A stretch of 64,000 nucleotides of DNA from Aureimonas psammosilenae (GTDB lineage: Bacteria > Pseudomonadota > Alphaproteobacteria > Rhizobiales > Rhizobiaceae), in contig NZ_WEZG01000003.1 in NCBI RefSeq assembly GCF_009176975.1, positions 248,001 to 312,000 on the forward strand, read 5' to 3'. The notes beneath the pieces are model-generated. The model was not told the DNA's origin, made no database searches, and was given only the letters and a program-made list of their open reading frames with translations. Below are positions 19,915 to 31,396 of the stretch, in pieces. The position numbers and the translations under genes were made by a program. Every line of letters starts with the position of its first letter. Position 1 is the stretch's first letter.

Positions 19915-20841
19915 ATGACCCGCATTCAGGCCAATCTCCTTCTGCTCCTCACCGGGGCCGTCTGGGGAATGGGTTTCGTCGCGCAATCCAGCGCGATGTC
20001 GGCGATCGGTCCCTGGACCTACACGGCCGCGCGCTTCGTGCTCGCGGCCGCAACGCTTGCGCCGCTCGCCTTGTGGGAAATGCGCCGGGCCGCTCGGCCC
20101 CTGGACCGCGCGGACTTTATCGGCTTCGCGCTTTGCGGTTCGATGCTTTTCGCCGGCTCCATTCTTCAGCAGTTCGGCATCCTCACCACCACCGTCACCA
20201 ATTCGGGGTTCCTCACCGGCCTTTACGTCGTGATGACGCCGGCCGTCGCGCTTCTTTTGTTTCGCCGCAAGCCGCACTGGATCGTCTGGCCAGCCTCGCT
20301 CCTTTCCTTGTTCGGTCTCCTTCTGGCGGCCGGCGGGCGGCTGGATGCGATCGGACGCGGCGACTGGCTGACGATCGTGGCGGCGGCGGGCTTCGCTCTT
20401 CAGATCGTCCTTGTCGGCGCCTTCGCGTCCCGCAGCGGCCGGGTGCTGACCCTGTCCTTCGTCCAGTTCGCCGTGTCTGCCTTCCTCGCGACGGTGGGAA
20501 CGGCCGCGTTCGAGACCGTCGATCCGGCCGCCGTTTCGCTCGTCTGGAAGCAGATTCTCTATGGCGGCTGCATTTCGGCCGGCCTCGCATTCACGCTCCA
20601 GACTGTCGGCCAGCGATGGACCACCGCGCCGCAGGCGGCCATCTTCCTGTCGTCCGAAGCGGTATTCGCGGCTCTCTTCGGCGCGATCTTCCTAGGCGAA
20701 CGGATCACGCCGATCGGCTATGGCGGCTGCGCCCTGATCTTCTGCGCCATGCTGGCAGTGGAACTCGTCCCCTTGCGCTGGCCGATGGCACTGTCGCAAA
20801 CACGGCCGAGCGAAGGCAGGACGCAGGAGTTCGAGCGATGA
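19915..20841 (+). CDS. EamA/DMT family transporter
   Basis: A 308-residue member of the drug/metabolite transporter superfamily with about ten membrane segments in two EamA repeats (LLLLTGAVWGMGFVAQSSAM and the second repeat near GCISAGLAFTLQTVGQRWTTAP). The C-terminal FLSSEAVFAALFGAIFLGERITPIGYGG is the typical end of the second repeat. Cargo cannot be predicted; family members export amino acids, nucleosides or metabolites. The stop overlaps the thioesterase ATG by four bases. Confidence 0.9.
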   Translation: MTRIQANLLLLLTGAVWGMGFVAQSSAMSAIGPWTYTAARFVLAAATLAPLALWEMRRAARPLDRADFIGFALCGSMLFAGSILQQFGILTTTVTNSGFLTGLYVVMTPAVALLLFRRKPHWIVWPASLLSLFGLLLAAGGRLDAIGRGDWLTIVAAAGFALQIVLVGAFASRSGRVLTLSFVQFAVSAFLATVGTAAFETVDPAAVSLVWKQILYGGCISAGLAFTLQTVGQRWTTAPQAAIFLSSEAVFAALFGAIFLGERITPIGYGGCALIFCAMLAVELVPLRWPMALSQTRPSEGRTQEFER

Positions 20842-21236
20842 CCACGGATGGCGAGGAAGACGAAGCACCGAAGGGCGAACTGACCATGCGTCTTCAGGCG
20901 ATGCCGGCGGATGCCAATGCCGATGGCGACGTCTTCGGCGGCTGGGTGGTCGCGCAGATGGATCTGGCAGCGGCGATCCGGGGGAACGAGCGCGTCGGCG
21001 GTCGCGTGGCGACCGTCGCGATCAACGGTGTCAGCTTCCGCAAGCCGGTGAAGATCGGCGATGTCCTGGCGGTCTATACGTCGATCGAGCGCGTCGGGCG
21101 GACCTCGGTGACGGTTGCCGTGGAAGCCTGGGCGCAGCGCCACCTAACCCGCACGAAGGTCAAGGTGACGGAAGGAACGCTCGTCATGGTCGCGCTCGAC
21201 GAAACCGGCAGCCCCCGCGAAATTCCTCCCGAGTGA
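20838..21236 (+). CDS. acyl-CoA thioesterase, YciA-like hotdog fold
   Basis: A 132-residue hotdog-fold thioesterase hydrolysing acyl-CoA. Visible are LTMRLQAMPADANADGDVFGGWVVAQMDLAA (the catalytic Asp region typical of YciA/YbgC-like cytosolic acyl-CoA thioesterases), VATVAINGVSFRKPVKIGDVL and VKVTEGTLVMVALDE. The ATG overlaps the stop of the transporter (ATGA), which indicates translational coupling. Its chain-length range cannot be read from sequence. Confidence 0.88.
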   Translation: MTTDGEEDEAPKGELTMRLQAMPADANADGDVFGGWVVAQMDLAAAIRGNERVGGRVATVAINGVSFRKPVKIGDVLAVYTSIERVGRTSVTVAVEAWAQRHLTRTKVKVTEGTLVMVALDETGSPREIPPE

Positions 21237-21289
21237 GAACGATGGCGTGGCCGCGAGGAGGAAAGTCGCTCGCGCCCACGGTGAACTCG

Positions 21290-21922
21290 TTATTCGGCCT
21301 CGGTGAATTCGGGCGCGTTGCGAAGCTGCTCGCGGCTGTAGGTCACCTGGATATGGTCCAGATTGCCGGTCTGGCCCTGGATTTTCGGTCCGCCTGACGC
21401 TGCATCCGTTCCGCCCTGCTTCGGCGCGGGCGTCGTGCTTGCCGTCACGTCCCCGCCCGCCGGCGGCTGGCTTCCGCCGATGCCGGCCGGGTTCTGGCCG
21501 GTGCCGGGTTGCTGGTTGTTCTCGGGCTTGTTGCCGGCTGGCGCTTCTGCCGTGACGAACTGGAACGAGCCGACCGGGATGGCGATGGTCTTGGCGCCGA
21601 TGCCGATGAAGCCGCCGACATCCGTCGTCACCGCCGCGACCTTGCCGTCCTGATCGAGCAGAATGTCGTCCACCGTGCCGATGCGCTGGTTGTCGGCGCC
21701 CATGATCGTCGCGCCCATCAGCGTCGAACCCATCATGTGGTTCGGCTCCAGCTTCTCCACGAACTGGCCCTTCAGGTCTTCCGCGCGCGTGCCGGAGGTC
21801 GCGGTGCTGCCCGTATTGGCAACGGGCGCTTCGCCGCTCGGATTGTGCTCCTGCGCGAAGGCGCCCGTGGCAAGGGTCAGGGCCGATCCGAACAGCATGG
21901 CCCGGATGAGTGTGTTGGTCAT
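21290..21922 (-). CDS. secreted PRC-barrel domain protein
   Basis: A 210-residue exported protein: signal peptide MTNTLIRAMLFGSALTLATGAFA-QE, a PRC-barrel around residues 62-122 (STLMGATIMGADNQRIGTVDDI, VAAVTTDVGGFIGIGAKTIAIP), then a Gly/Gln/Pro-rich low-complexity segment (about 128-185) and a conserved tail IQVTYSREQLRNAPEF. Periplasmic PRC-barrel proteins of this shape are frequent in Rhizobiales and often stress-induced, but their role is unknown. Confidence 0.85.
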   Translation of the reverse strand: MTNTLIRAMLFGSALTLATGAFAQEHNPSGEAPVANTGSTATSGTRAEDLKGQFVEKLEPNHMMGSTLMGATIMGADNQRIGTVDDILLDQDGKVAAVTTDVGGFIGIGAKTIAIPVGSFQFVTAEAPAGNKPENNQQPGTGQNPAGIGGSQPPAGGDVTASTTPAPKQGGTDAASGGPKIQGQTGNLDHIQVTYSREQLRNAPEFTEAE

Positions 21923-22041
21923 TGTCTCGCCTCCTGCGAAGTCGGCACGCCGATGAAGGCATGTGCAGGAAGCAACACGACCATCCGGGCCGCGTTCCCC
22001 GATGTTTTCGGCAGTCGGCGATGCTTATCGTCGCAGCGCGA

Positions 22042-23253
22042 TCACTTGCAGACGCCGCGCCGCCGCTGCTTCAGGTCGAGATGCAAGTGGTCGGCATGGT
22101 CGCGATTGTAGCCGGGCCCGAGCACCGTGCCGAAGTAACGGCAGGCGCTCTGGCGCACCTTGGCCTGAAAGTTCTTTTCGCCGAACGCGAAGGCACCCTT
22201 CTTGCGTACGTCGAAATTCGAGCCGTCCGCGAGCTGGAAGCCCGCGACGTCGATGGCGTTGCCGGAGGCGTGCTCGCTGACGGTCCGCGTGCCGGCGATG
22301 CGCGAGCAGCGATAGGACGAGGCATTGAAGAGCGCCACCGGCTTCTTGGAGAGGTTCGACTGCGCCGCCGGCTTCACCTCGTTCGACACCCATTGCGACA
22401 CGCGAAGCGCCGTCATGCAGTTGAGGACGCCGACCGGCTTCATCGCAACGCCCGGCGAGATTTCCGTCACCTTCACCGGAAAGTCGATGCCGCAGCTTCG
22501 GCCGCGCGAGATCGAGGCCATGTCCACGAAGCGCACGCCGAGCTTCTTCAGCGCCGCCCGGCACATGGCCTCGCCCTTCGGCATGGACTGGTAGCCCGTC
22601 GGCGTTTCGTCTTCCAGCGCGCCGCGCCCAGGCAGATTGTTGCTATCGACCCGGCTGCGCGCGGACGGCATCGGCTCCAGGGAAGCGTAGCTCGGCAGGT
22701 CGCGGGTGGAAGCCTTCTTTCTCGGCGTCAGGCCCGGCGTGACCGTCTTCAGGCCCTCCCACGGGTCCTCCTCCGCTTCGCGCGGCGGCGCATAGGCGGC
22801 AACGGCTTCCCGCTTGCCGACATCACGGGCTTTGGGCAGCGACGGCGGCTCGGCCTTGGCCATCTTGCTATCGGGCTTGGCGGCGGGAACCGGCGGCTCG
22901 TCCACTTCGCCCGCCGTTTCGCGGCCCTCGCCTTCCTCGATCTCCTCGCCCGGCGCGACGATCACCGGCGCATGGGGCTTGGGCGGCTCGATGCCGGCGA
23001 CATAGGGCGCCTGCACGAAATCCTGCACCATCGGCACCGGCTTCTCGCCGTTCAGGCCGATGGAAGGAATGTAGACGACCTTCTCGCCGGGTTTCGGCAG
23101 ATCGGGAACGCTGCCGCCCCAGACATATTTCGCCGTGGAGCCGGTGAGGATCGACTTGTCCACGTCCTTGGCGGAAGCGACCATGGCGCCCGTCGCCGCC
23201 ACACATGCGGCGACGGACACGATCATCGGCAAGCCACCAACGCGAAAACTCAT
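22042..23253 (-). CDS. extensin-family (D-Ala-D-Ala carboxypeptidase-like) exported protein
   Basis: A 403-residue exported protein. The signal peptide ends MVASAKD. A long Pro/Lys/Glu-rich linker (about 55-215) precedes a C-terminal extensin-like domain (PF06904) with MCRAALKKLGVRF, SCGIDFPVKVTEIS, SEHASGNAIDVAGF and a final DHADHLHLDL. The H-x-x-G-x-A-I-D and H-x-H pattern matches the zinc site of LAS-type peptidases, so a peptidoglycan-peptide hydrolase is likely. The ATG at 23251-23253 follows AGGAGG by seven bases and is preferred over an upstream GTG. Confidence 0.85.
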   Translation of the reverse strand: MSFRVGGLPMIVSVAACVAATGAMVASAKDVDKSILTGSTAKYVWGGSVPDLPKPGEKVVYIPSIGLNGEKPVPMVQDFVQAPYVAGIEPPKPHAPVIVAPGEEIEEGEGRETAGEVDEPPVPAAKPDSKMAKAEPPSLPKARDVGKREAVAAYAPPREAEEDPWEGLKTVTPGLTPRKKASTRDLPSYASLEPMPSARSRVDSNNLPGRGALEDETPTGYQSMPKGEAMCRAALKKLGVRFVDMASISRGRSCGIDFPVKVTEISPGVAMKPVGVLNCMTALRVSQWVSNEVKPAAQSNLSKKPVALFNASSYRCSRIAGTRTVSEHASGNAIDVAGFQLADGSNFDVRKKGAFAFGEKNFQAKVRQSACRYFGTVLGPGYNRDHADHLHLDLKQRRRGVCK

Positions 23254-23398
23254 GGGGGTGGCCTCCTGCACTGCAAAAGCCGCGGCACTCGAGCGGACAG
23301 GCGGAGAATAGGTGCGGGATGGTTAGCGGATGGTGAACGGCGCGAATGCGACGCTCCTCCCCCTTTCTCCTTCGCGTTTCGTTCTCCATATTCGGCGC

Positions 23399-26527
<3,129 letters not shown>

Positions 26528-26576
26528 ATAACCCCCGTATCGCGTGTTCATATCCACATCGGACAAACAAAAGCAT

Positions 26577-26600
26577 ATCTGCCTTGATTTCGAGGCAGAT
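26577..26600 (-). terminator. hairpin between uvrB and the AIPR gene
   Basis: ATCTGCC (26577-26583) and GGCAGAT (26594-26600) form a perfect seven-pair stem. On the reverse strand, after the AIPR stop, it is followed by ATGCTTTTGTTTG, a weak U-tract. It may end the AIPR transcript or act in both directions. Confidence 0.4.
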
Positions 26601-26633
26601 TCCATTGATAAAAATCACTTCTCCAAATGATCG

Positions 26634-28310
26634 TTATATTGACTTGAAAGACGGCAAATCCTCGAAATTTTGAGCTTTCCCACGAGCAGCATCTTTCTCG
26701 TAGGATTGTATAAGCCTGTCAGCCCATTCCTCCGTTTGTCTAGGGCTTTTCATATCAGCCTTGTAATCGAAAGCTATCCCCTTACTTTTGACTTCATAGT
26801 TCAAATCAATAATGATTGTAGCAACTAAATCTTTCAGACAATCTAAAAATAAAACTTCTGAACCAGATTGCGCCATACCAGCAGGACTTTGAACTATTGG
26901 TAGGGTTTTAGGTATCTTTCGCAATATTCTACCTACCGTATACATCAAAAAGAACTTCGTTAGACCATAATGGGCAAATGGCATGTTTTCTATCCTCGAA
27001 ACCGCCTCCCCGATAAGAGAATAAATATTATAGAGAAAAATTATCCTCTGCGAATCGACCTCCTTTCGACCGAATATCTCTGCGTATCCTTCGTCGAAAA
27101 TACTGTAAACTTGGTGACAAACGTAAGGCTTTCGCAGATCGAATGCCATTAGCATTCTACCAGCTAGGTCATTGGATATAGACGTCCTTTCAGGTGGAAC
27201 GGCCTCACCGCGCTTGATCTCGAAAAAGTACCCTTTTTGATTGTTATTGAACTCGGCTTGCAGCCTAGTCATCAGATCATGGTTCGATCGAAGGTCTCGA
27301 GGTTTGATGGAATTCTGATTATTACTGTTTTCAGTGATTTTCCGTGCCATCGCTTGGTCATTTAGCGAAACAACCCTAGCCAGCACTCTTAGATCGCCAG
27401 TCAAAGCACCTTTATTACGATAAAATGTCGATAAGCTTTGTGCCCCGTTGACAACCGAATAATTTTCGACCCGGAGCTTCTTGCCGTCCAATTTGGCCTT
27501 TTCGCACAGCATGATAATGCCATTGTGAAACAACGAAAAGTTTTTGTGCTCACCCTTGTTTCTGACAGACTTTGTTATTGACTTGTTGACAGACGTATTC
27601 CCCAAGCTAAACCTAACATTTTGGGTGAATAATGTTCCATCGGAGATACCTTCCAGCTTAACTAGTTGCAACGCTTGAGCCGGAAATACAAAGGTTGAGA
27701 TTGACCCATCTACATCGAAGACCATTGGCTCAACATAGCTAACGTCAAACTCGAAGAAACCAGTTATGCCGCCCTTACGATCTAGCTCGACATAATTGTC
27801 TGCGATCTCGATCCGATCATAAACGCGTAAACTAATATCACCTTTCAAATATTCTCGGGACGCTAAATCATGATTTTCATTAGTGACGTATACTCCAACG
27901 AGTTTGAAGCCTTTATCTACAAGATCGGCAATATTTTTCGACTCAAGGTTCTTTTTTAAATCGCTATGAGCGTTGCCAGCTAGAACGTTTTTTACCTTGT
28001 CACTCGTATCAAATTGCTTGACTGAGGAGCTTAAGTTCTTTAAGTCGACATCTCCGATGGTTCCGTTATCTTTCTGTCGTATTTTACATTGAAAGAGATG
28101 AATTTCTTCATTGTTGTGATCGACATATATTGCATCTATTCCTTTATCATTACTGGCATCGCAGATAGCATCATCTGCCTCCACTTCATCTAGGCGGTAT
28201 ATATTCTCCAAAAACCAATTCAAGAATGCCGCTGATTCAGAACGACCCTTTGCTACAAACGGACTGAGAATTCTCTGCAAGGAATTGTAGGTCAGTTCAT
28301 TAGACTTCAT
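26634..28310 (-). CDS. AIPR-family putative phage-defence nuclease
   Basis: A 558-residue AIPR (abortive infection phage resistance, PF10592) protein. The N-terminus has a PD-(D/E)XK-like core: GID at 57-59 and QCK at 74-76, as in Mrr/VSR-type nucleases. The AIPR domain follows with LFTQNVRFSLG (227-237), FHNGIIMLCE (261-270) and YSVVNGAQSL (284-293). The family is named after a lactococcal abortive-infection gene; the mechanism is not settled. The gene is clearly AT-rich with TTA, ATA and AGA codons, unlike the GC-rich flanks, which indicates recent transfer. A GGAGG lies seven bases before the ATG. No partner gene or integrase is adjacent. Confidence 0.85.
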   Translation of the reverse strand: MKSNELTYNSLQRILSPFVAKGRSESAAFLNWFLENIYRLDEVEADDAICDASNDKGIDAIYVDHNNEEIHLFQCKIRQKDNGTIGDVDLKNLSSSVKQFDTSDKVKNVLAGNAHSDLKKNLESKNIADLVDKGFKLVGVYVTNENHDLASREYLKGDISLRVYDRIEIADNYVELDRKGGITGFFEFDVSYVEPMVFDVDGSISTFVFPAQALQLVKLEGISDGTLFTQNVRFSLGNTSVNKSITKSVRNKGEHKNFSLFHNGIIMLCEKAKLDGKKLRVENYSVVNGAQSLSTFYRNKGALTGDLRVLARVVSLNDQAMARKITENSNNQNSIKPRDLRSNHDLMTRLQAEFNNNQKGYFFEIKRGEAVPPERTSISNDLAGRMLMAFDLRKPYVCHQVYSIFDEGYAEIFGRKEVDSQRIIFLYNIYSLIGEAVSRIENMPFAHYGLTKFFLMYTVGRILRKIPKTLPIVQSPAGMAQSGSEVLFLDCLKDLVATIIIDLNYEVKSKGIAFDYKADMKSPRQTEEWADRLIQSYEKDAARGKAQNFEDLPSFKSI

Positions 28311-28342
28311 CGAACATCCTCCGTAATGATATTACATGTCGC

Positions 28343-28492
28343 TCAATTCAACGTCGTTGGCCCGCTCGTCATCTCCGCACGCTTCACCCAGCTATCCCCA
28401 GCGCGCTGCTCGGGCGGGACCTTCGACAGGCAGCCGCTGAGGGCGACGCCGGACAGGACGAGGAGGAGAACCGGGAGCTTCATGGGAGCCAT
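28343..28492 (-). CDS. small lipoprotein
   Basis: A reverse-strand ORF of 49 residues from the ATG at 28490-28492 (or 46 from 28483): a hydrophobic signal and the lipobox LSGC (Cys near residue 21), then KVPPEQRAGDSWVKRAEM. It would be a short outer- or inner-membrane lipoprotein. Its G+C is normal for the chromosome. It lies 32 bases upstream of the AIPR gene on the same strand, so it marks one edge of the AT-rich insert. No specific family is recognised. Confidence 0.6.
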   Translation of the reverse strand: MAPMKLPVLLLVLSGVALSGCLSKVPPEQRAGDSWVKRAEMTSGPTTLN

Positions 28493-28718
28493 GCTTTCGT
28501 GTTCGAATCGCTTTCCCCCTCATGATACACGGATGCGGCCTTTCGCAGGCAAGGGCTGCATCCTGTCATTCCCCTGTCATCGGTCAGGTTTAGCCAAGGC
28601 TCCCATGCGAGGTTGTTCTCACGGACGGCTCGCTTCGGAGCGAGGGTCGACCACGGATGAACTGGCGGCCCGAACTTCCCTGCCGATAACGCCGACAGCG
28701 GCGTCGATCGAGCCACGA

Positions 28719-28757
28719 AAGCCTCGCACTCCTTCGGGAATGCGAGGCTTTTCGTTT
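28719..28757. terminator. bidirectional terminator after the HAD gene
   Basis: AAGCCTCGCA (28719-28728) pairs perfectly with TGCGAGGCTT (28741-28750) around a 12-base loop, followed on the plus strand by TTCGTTT. On the reverse strand it lies 37 bases past the HAD hydrolase stop with a TTTCG tail. Between this element and the lipoprotein (28493-28718) I see no gene. Confidence 0.65.
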
Positions 28758-28786
28758 ATCGAAGGTCGCGCGGGATCGGCCGCGCC

Positions 28787-29461
28787 CTACCCCATCGCCA
28801 GAATGGCATTGGCGACGTCCACCAGTTCCTCGCCCATCACGTCCGGCCGGTCGAAGGCGGGAGGCCAGGGCTGGCCGCGCTTCACGAAGCCGGCCGTCAT
28901 CCCGACGCGTTTCGCGCCGTGGCAGTCCCAGGCATGGGTGGCGACCAGCATCGCTTCTTCCGGCAGGCAGCCCATCTCGCCGAGCGCCGCGAGATAAACG
29001 GCGCGGTGCGGCTTGTATTTGCGGGGGCCTTCCACCGAATGCACCCCGTCGAAGAAGTCGGCGAAGCCGGCGCGGTCGATCAGCTTCTCCGTGGCGCTCT
29101 TCGCGCCGTTCGACAGAGCGTGGACGGCGATCCCGGCTTGCCGCAAGCGGCGGAAGCATTCCTTGGCGTCGCGATGCGGGTCGAGCCGCTTCATCGCGTC
29201 CGCCACCGCCTGGCGTCCCGTTTCGCTCGGCCCCATGCCCCGGTTGGCGCGAAGCTGGTCGAGCGCGCCGCCGAGAATGTCCGGCAAAGGCGCATAGCCG
29301 CCGGCGCTTGCCAAAGCCATCGCGTCGCGCAGCATCGCCGCATAGAGCGTATCGACATCCTCCGCCCGCATGCCGTTCGCTTCCAGGGCGGGGACGAGCG
29401 CTCCCAAGCGAAAGACCGTGTCGATGATATCGAAGGCGACGGCCTTCGGGCGCAGCACCAT
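28787..29461 (-). CDS. HAD-superfamily hydrolase, 2-haloacid dehalogenase-like
   Basis: A 224-residue haloacid dehalogenase-type hydrolase. Motif I is AVAFDIIDTVFRLG (Asp nucleophile and second Asp), motif II HALSNGAKS (Ser/Asn), the conserved lysine lies in GPRKYKPHRAVYLAAL, and motif III is MLVATHAWDCHGAKRVGM. This is the type II haloacid dehalogenase layout (DhlB/L-DEX). The real substrate could be another small organic acid or phosphate. The ATG at 29459-29461 matches the family start; a longer frame to 29560 is unlikely. Confidence 0.85.
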   Translation of the reverse strand: MVLRPKAVAFDIIDTVFRLGALVPALEANGMRAEDVDTLYAAMLRDAMALASAGGYAPLPDILGGALDQLRANRGMGPSETGRQAVADAMKRLDPHRDAKECFRRLRQAGIAVHALSNGAKSATEKLIDRAGFADFFDGVHSVEGPRKYKPHRAVYLAALGEMGCLPEEAMLVATHAWDCHGAKRVGMTAGFVKRGQPWPPAFDRPDVMGEELVDVANAILAMG

Positions 29462-29965
29462 GGAAACTCTCCGGCCAAGGGTTGGAGCGGAGGCAACGCC
29501 CCCTCGCCCGCGCCGTTCCGCGAAGAAATCTATCCCCGCAATCGAAGTCTCGCACATCATGCCCCGGACCGCCGCCCCGACGAAGGAGCGCGAATGATCA
29601 CCGGGATCGTTCGAAGGGGTGGCGGGCGGGTCCGGGTCTTTGTCCCTACCGGAGGGATCGAGGCCCGGTCGACGCCGAACCCGAGCCGGTCCGCCGATGA
29701 TAAAGGCGGTCCGGGAGCAAGCCGAAGGAACCCGAAAGGCCGTGTGGCTGCGACAATGGTCGGATCACGCCCTTGAGACCGGATGAGCCGTCCGGTCGAA
29801 GGCTTGGGGGACGCCGGAGCTGGCATCCGGTGGCAAAGCGTCGAAATCATCCGTGCGGGGCGCCGAAGGCGGGCCGTTTTGACGAATGCATACGTCGGAG
29901 GGTCTGCCTTCGGCGCCCGAGCCGCTCCTTCTTCCTGCACCGTCAGCAAGGAGGCTTGAGACACG
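29462..29965. other. 500-base spacer without a supported gene
   Basis: No ORF here has convincing protein character. It is rich in hairpins: GACCGGA/TCCGGTC (near 29779-29799), CCGCC/GGCGG (near 29693-29711) and a 13-base perfect inverted repeat, GGGCGCCGAAGGC (29858-29870) / GCCTTCGGCGCCC (29906-29918). It does not match RNase P, tmRNA, SRP or cobalamin riboswitch consensus sequences that I know. A structured untranslated RNA is possible but unproven. Confidence 0.4.
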
Positions 29966-30000
29966 AAAAGGCCCGCCCCGGTTCGATCCGGGCGCGGGCC
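29966..30000 (-). terminator. terminator after the secreted protein gene
   Basis: GGCCCGC-CCCGG / CCGGG-GCGGGCC (29970-30000) forms a long GC stem with loop TTCGAT. On the reverse strand it is followed by TTTTCGTG. It lies 34 bases after the stop of the small secreted protein. Confidence 0.7.
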
Positions 30001-30033
30001 GCTCGTGCTGGCAGAATGAAAGGCGTCGAGCCC

Positions 30034-30360
30034 TCAGTCGACAAAGCGGCGCGGGGCGCCGAACTGGAAGCCGATGCCGTTGCCCTGGTCGTTCAGAAGC
30101 TGGCCGTTGGAGCTGGAGGAGTTCGGCATCAAGGTGCCGACCGCGCCGACGCCGTTCGACAAGCCGCCGGGGCCGCTCGGGCGATCCGTGGTGATGCCGG
30201 CCGACGAACCGACGCCCGGCAGGCCCGGCGCGTAAACCTGATTCTCGATCGGGCCGCCCATCGACGCGACGCGCTCGGGGGCGGAGTAACGGACGCGGTC
30301 CTGCGCGGCGGCCGGCAGAGCGACGGCGGTGAGGAGAGCGGCAACGAGGATGCGCGTCAT
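30034..30360 (-). CDS. small exported protein of unknown function
   Basis: A 108-residue protein with a clear signal peptide, MTRILVAALLTAVALPAAA-QD. The mature part is rich in Gly, Asn, Ser and Pro (GVGSSAGITTDRPSGPGGLSNGVGAVG) and ends GFQFGAPRRFVD. No domain is recognised; the composition suggests a disordered periplasmic or surface protein. The ATG at 30358-30360 follows GAAGGGACC. A strong terminator follows it. Confidence 0.7.
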   Translation of the reverse strand: MTRILVAALLTAVALPAAAQDRVRYSAPERVASMGGPIENQVYAPGLPGVGSSAGITTDRPSGPGGLSNGVGAVGTLMPNSSSSNGQLLNDQGNGIGFQFGAPRRFVD

Positions 30361-30750
30361 GGCAGAGGTCCCTTCAGGGCGAATCGGCTGCCCGATTCCA
30401 GGCCCATTTCTGCCACAACAACGCGGAGCCAGTGTTAACGTTCCTGCCACGGGTGACGTAAAACCTTCGCAGTTGCGAAAAAGCCCACACAGTGCCGTGA
30501 TGCTTCGGTGTTGCCTCGTCTCGTCATGGAACGGTTCCAGGAAGTCGCCGCGTCTCTTCCCTTGCGGCGCGGAAAGCTTCGACTCTTGTGTCGCCAAAGA
30601 TGAGCCGGCGAACTCGAAAACCACCGGGGCTTGCGCGGAAGCAGAGCTTTCGCGACATTCCCGTGAGGGCATATTCCTCATGTTCTCAATAGTTTCGCCC
30701 GGTTTCATCATACGATAGCGAATAGAGAAAACTCCCAACGAAAGTTCTAC

Positions 30751-30779
30751 TTGCAAAAGTCTTCGGACGATTGCATTAA
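30751..30779 (+). promoter_or_regulatory. candidate sigma70 promoter of the cold shock gene
   Basis: TTGCAA (30751-30756), a 17-base spacer, then CATTAA (30774-30779). It lies in an AT-rich patch and would give a 5' untranslated leader of about 180 bases before the cold shock start codon, the long leader typical of csp mRNAs. The region 30361-30750 upstream shows no gene. Confidence 0.45.
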
Positions 30780-30964
30780 TTCGGGTGCATGGGCAATTTC
30801 GTGAACACCATGGGACTGGGCGGACTGCGTATCGGAGACGCTTACTCCGAGTGGAAGCTGCTTTCCGCAGTTACCACGATGTATCGCTTCCTTTTCTTGA
30901 AGTTCGAGACTTGCCTGCAGATGCCGACAAGGCGAAGCGAACAGCCGGAAATGGAAGTACAGTG

Positions 30965-31180
30965 ATGGCGCAGACAGGCACCGTGAAGTTTTTCAACACC
31001 GAAAAGGGCTTCGGTTTCATCAAGCCGGATACCGGCGGCCCGGACATTTTCGTCCACATTTCCGCCGTGCAGGCATCCGGGCTCCCGGGTCTGACGGAGA
31101 ACCAGAAGGTCTCCTACGACACCGAGCCGGACAAGCGCGGCAAGGGCCCGAAGGCGGTCAACCTTTCGGCCGCCGACTAA
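30965..31180 (+). CDS. cspA: cold shock protein, CspA family
   Basis: A 71-residue single cold shock domain, an RNA chaperone that melts mRNA structure. RNP1-like KGFGFIKPD and RNP2-like IFVHISAV are present, with [15 protein letters not shown] at the N-terminus. Alphaproteobacterial Csp proteins share the insert [11 protein letters not shown] and the tail [12 protein letters not shown] seen here. The ATG at 30965 follows GGAAG. The preceding ~180 bases probably form the leader. Confidence 0.95.
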   Translation: MAQTGTVKFFNTEKGFGFIKPDTGGPDIFVHISAVQASGLPGLTENQKVSYDTEPDKRGKGPKAVNLSAAD

Positions 31181-31229
31181 GCCTCGGCACCGCCGCCGCA
31201 TCCTCGGCGGCACCCAACGAAATTCGAAC

Positions 31230-31258
31230 GGGGGCGGCATGGCTGCCCCTGTTTCATT
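31230..31258 (+). terminator. terminator after the cold shock gene
   Basis: GGGGCGGC (31231-31238) pairs with GCTGCCCC (31242-31249), with one G-U pair, followed by TGTTTCATTT. It lies 50 bases after the stop. Confidence 0.55.
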
Positions 31259-31396
31259 TCGGGACAAGCGGACAGGCGGCTTTGATCGGTTGAGGCCTTT
31301 TGCCCGCCACCTGCCCCGTTTCGGCACGCCCTCGCCTGGCACGCCTCCTGCACCAGCTTCTCCGACGGCTTTCCGCCGATCCATCGGAGAGATGCC

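Noticed and set aside
29557-29964. A 135-codon reverse-strand frame in the spacer between HAD gene and secreted protein
   Set aside because: Arg/Pro/Ser-rich translation without ribosome site or domain; the region is better described by hairpins.
29970-30000. Sequence GGTTCGATCC resembling a tRNA T-arm
   Set aside because: The stem-loop has a six-base loop and no acceptor, D or anticodon arms around it; a terminator explains it.
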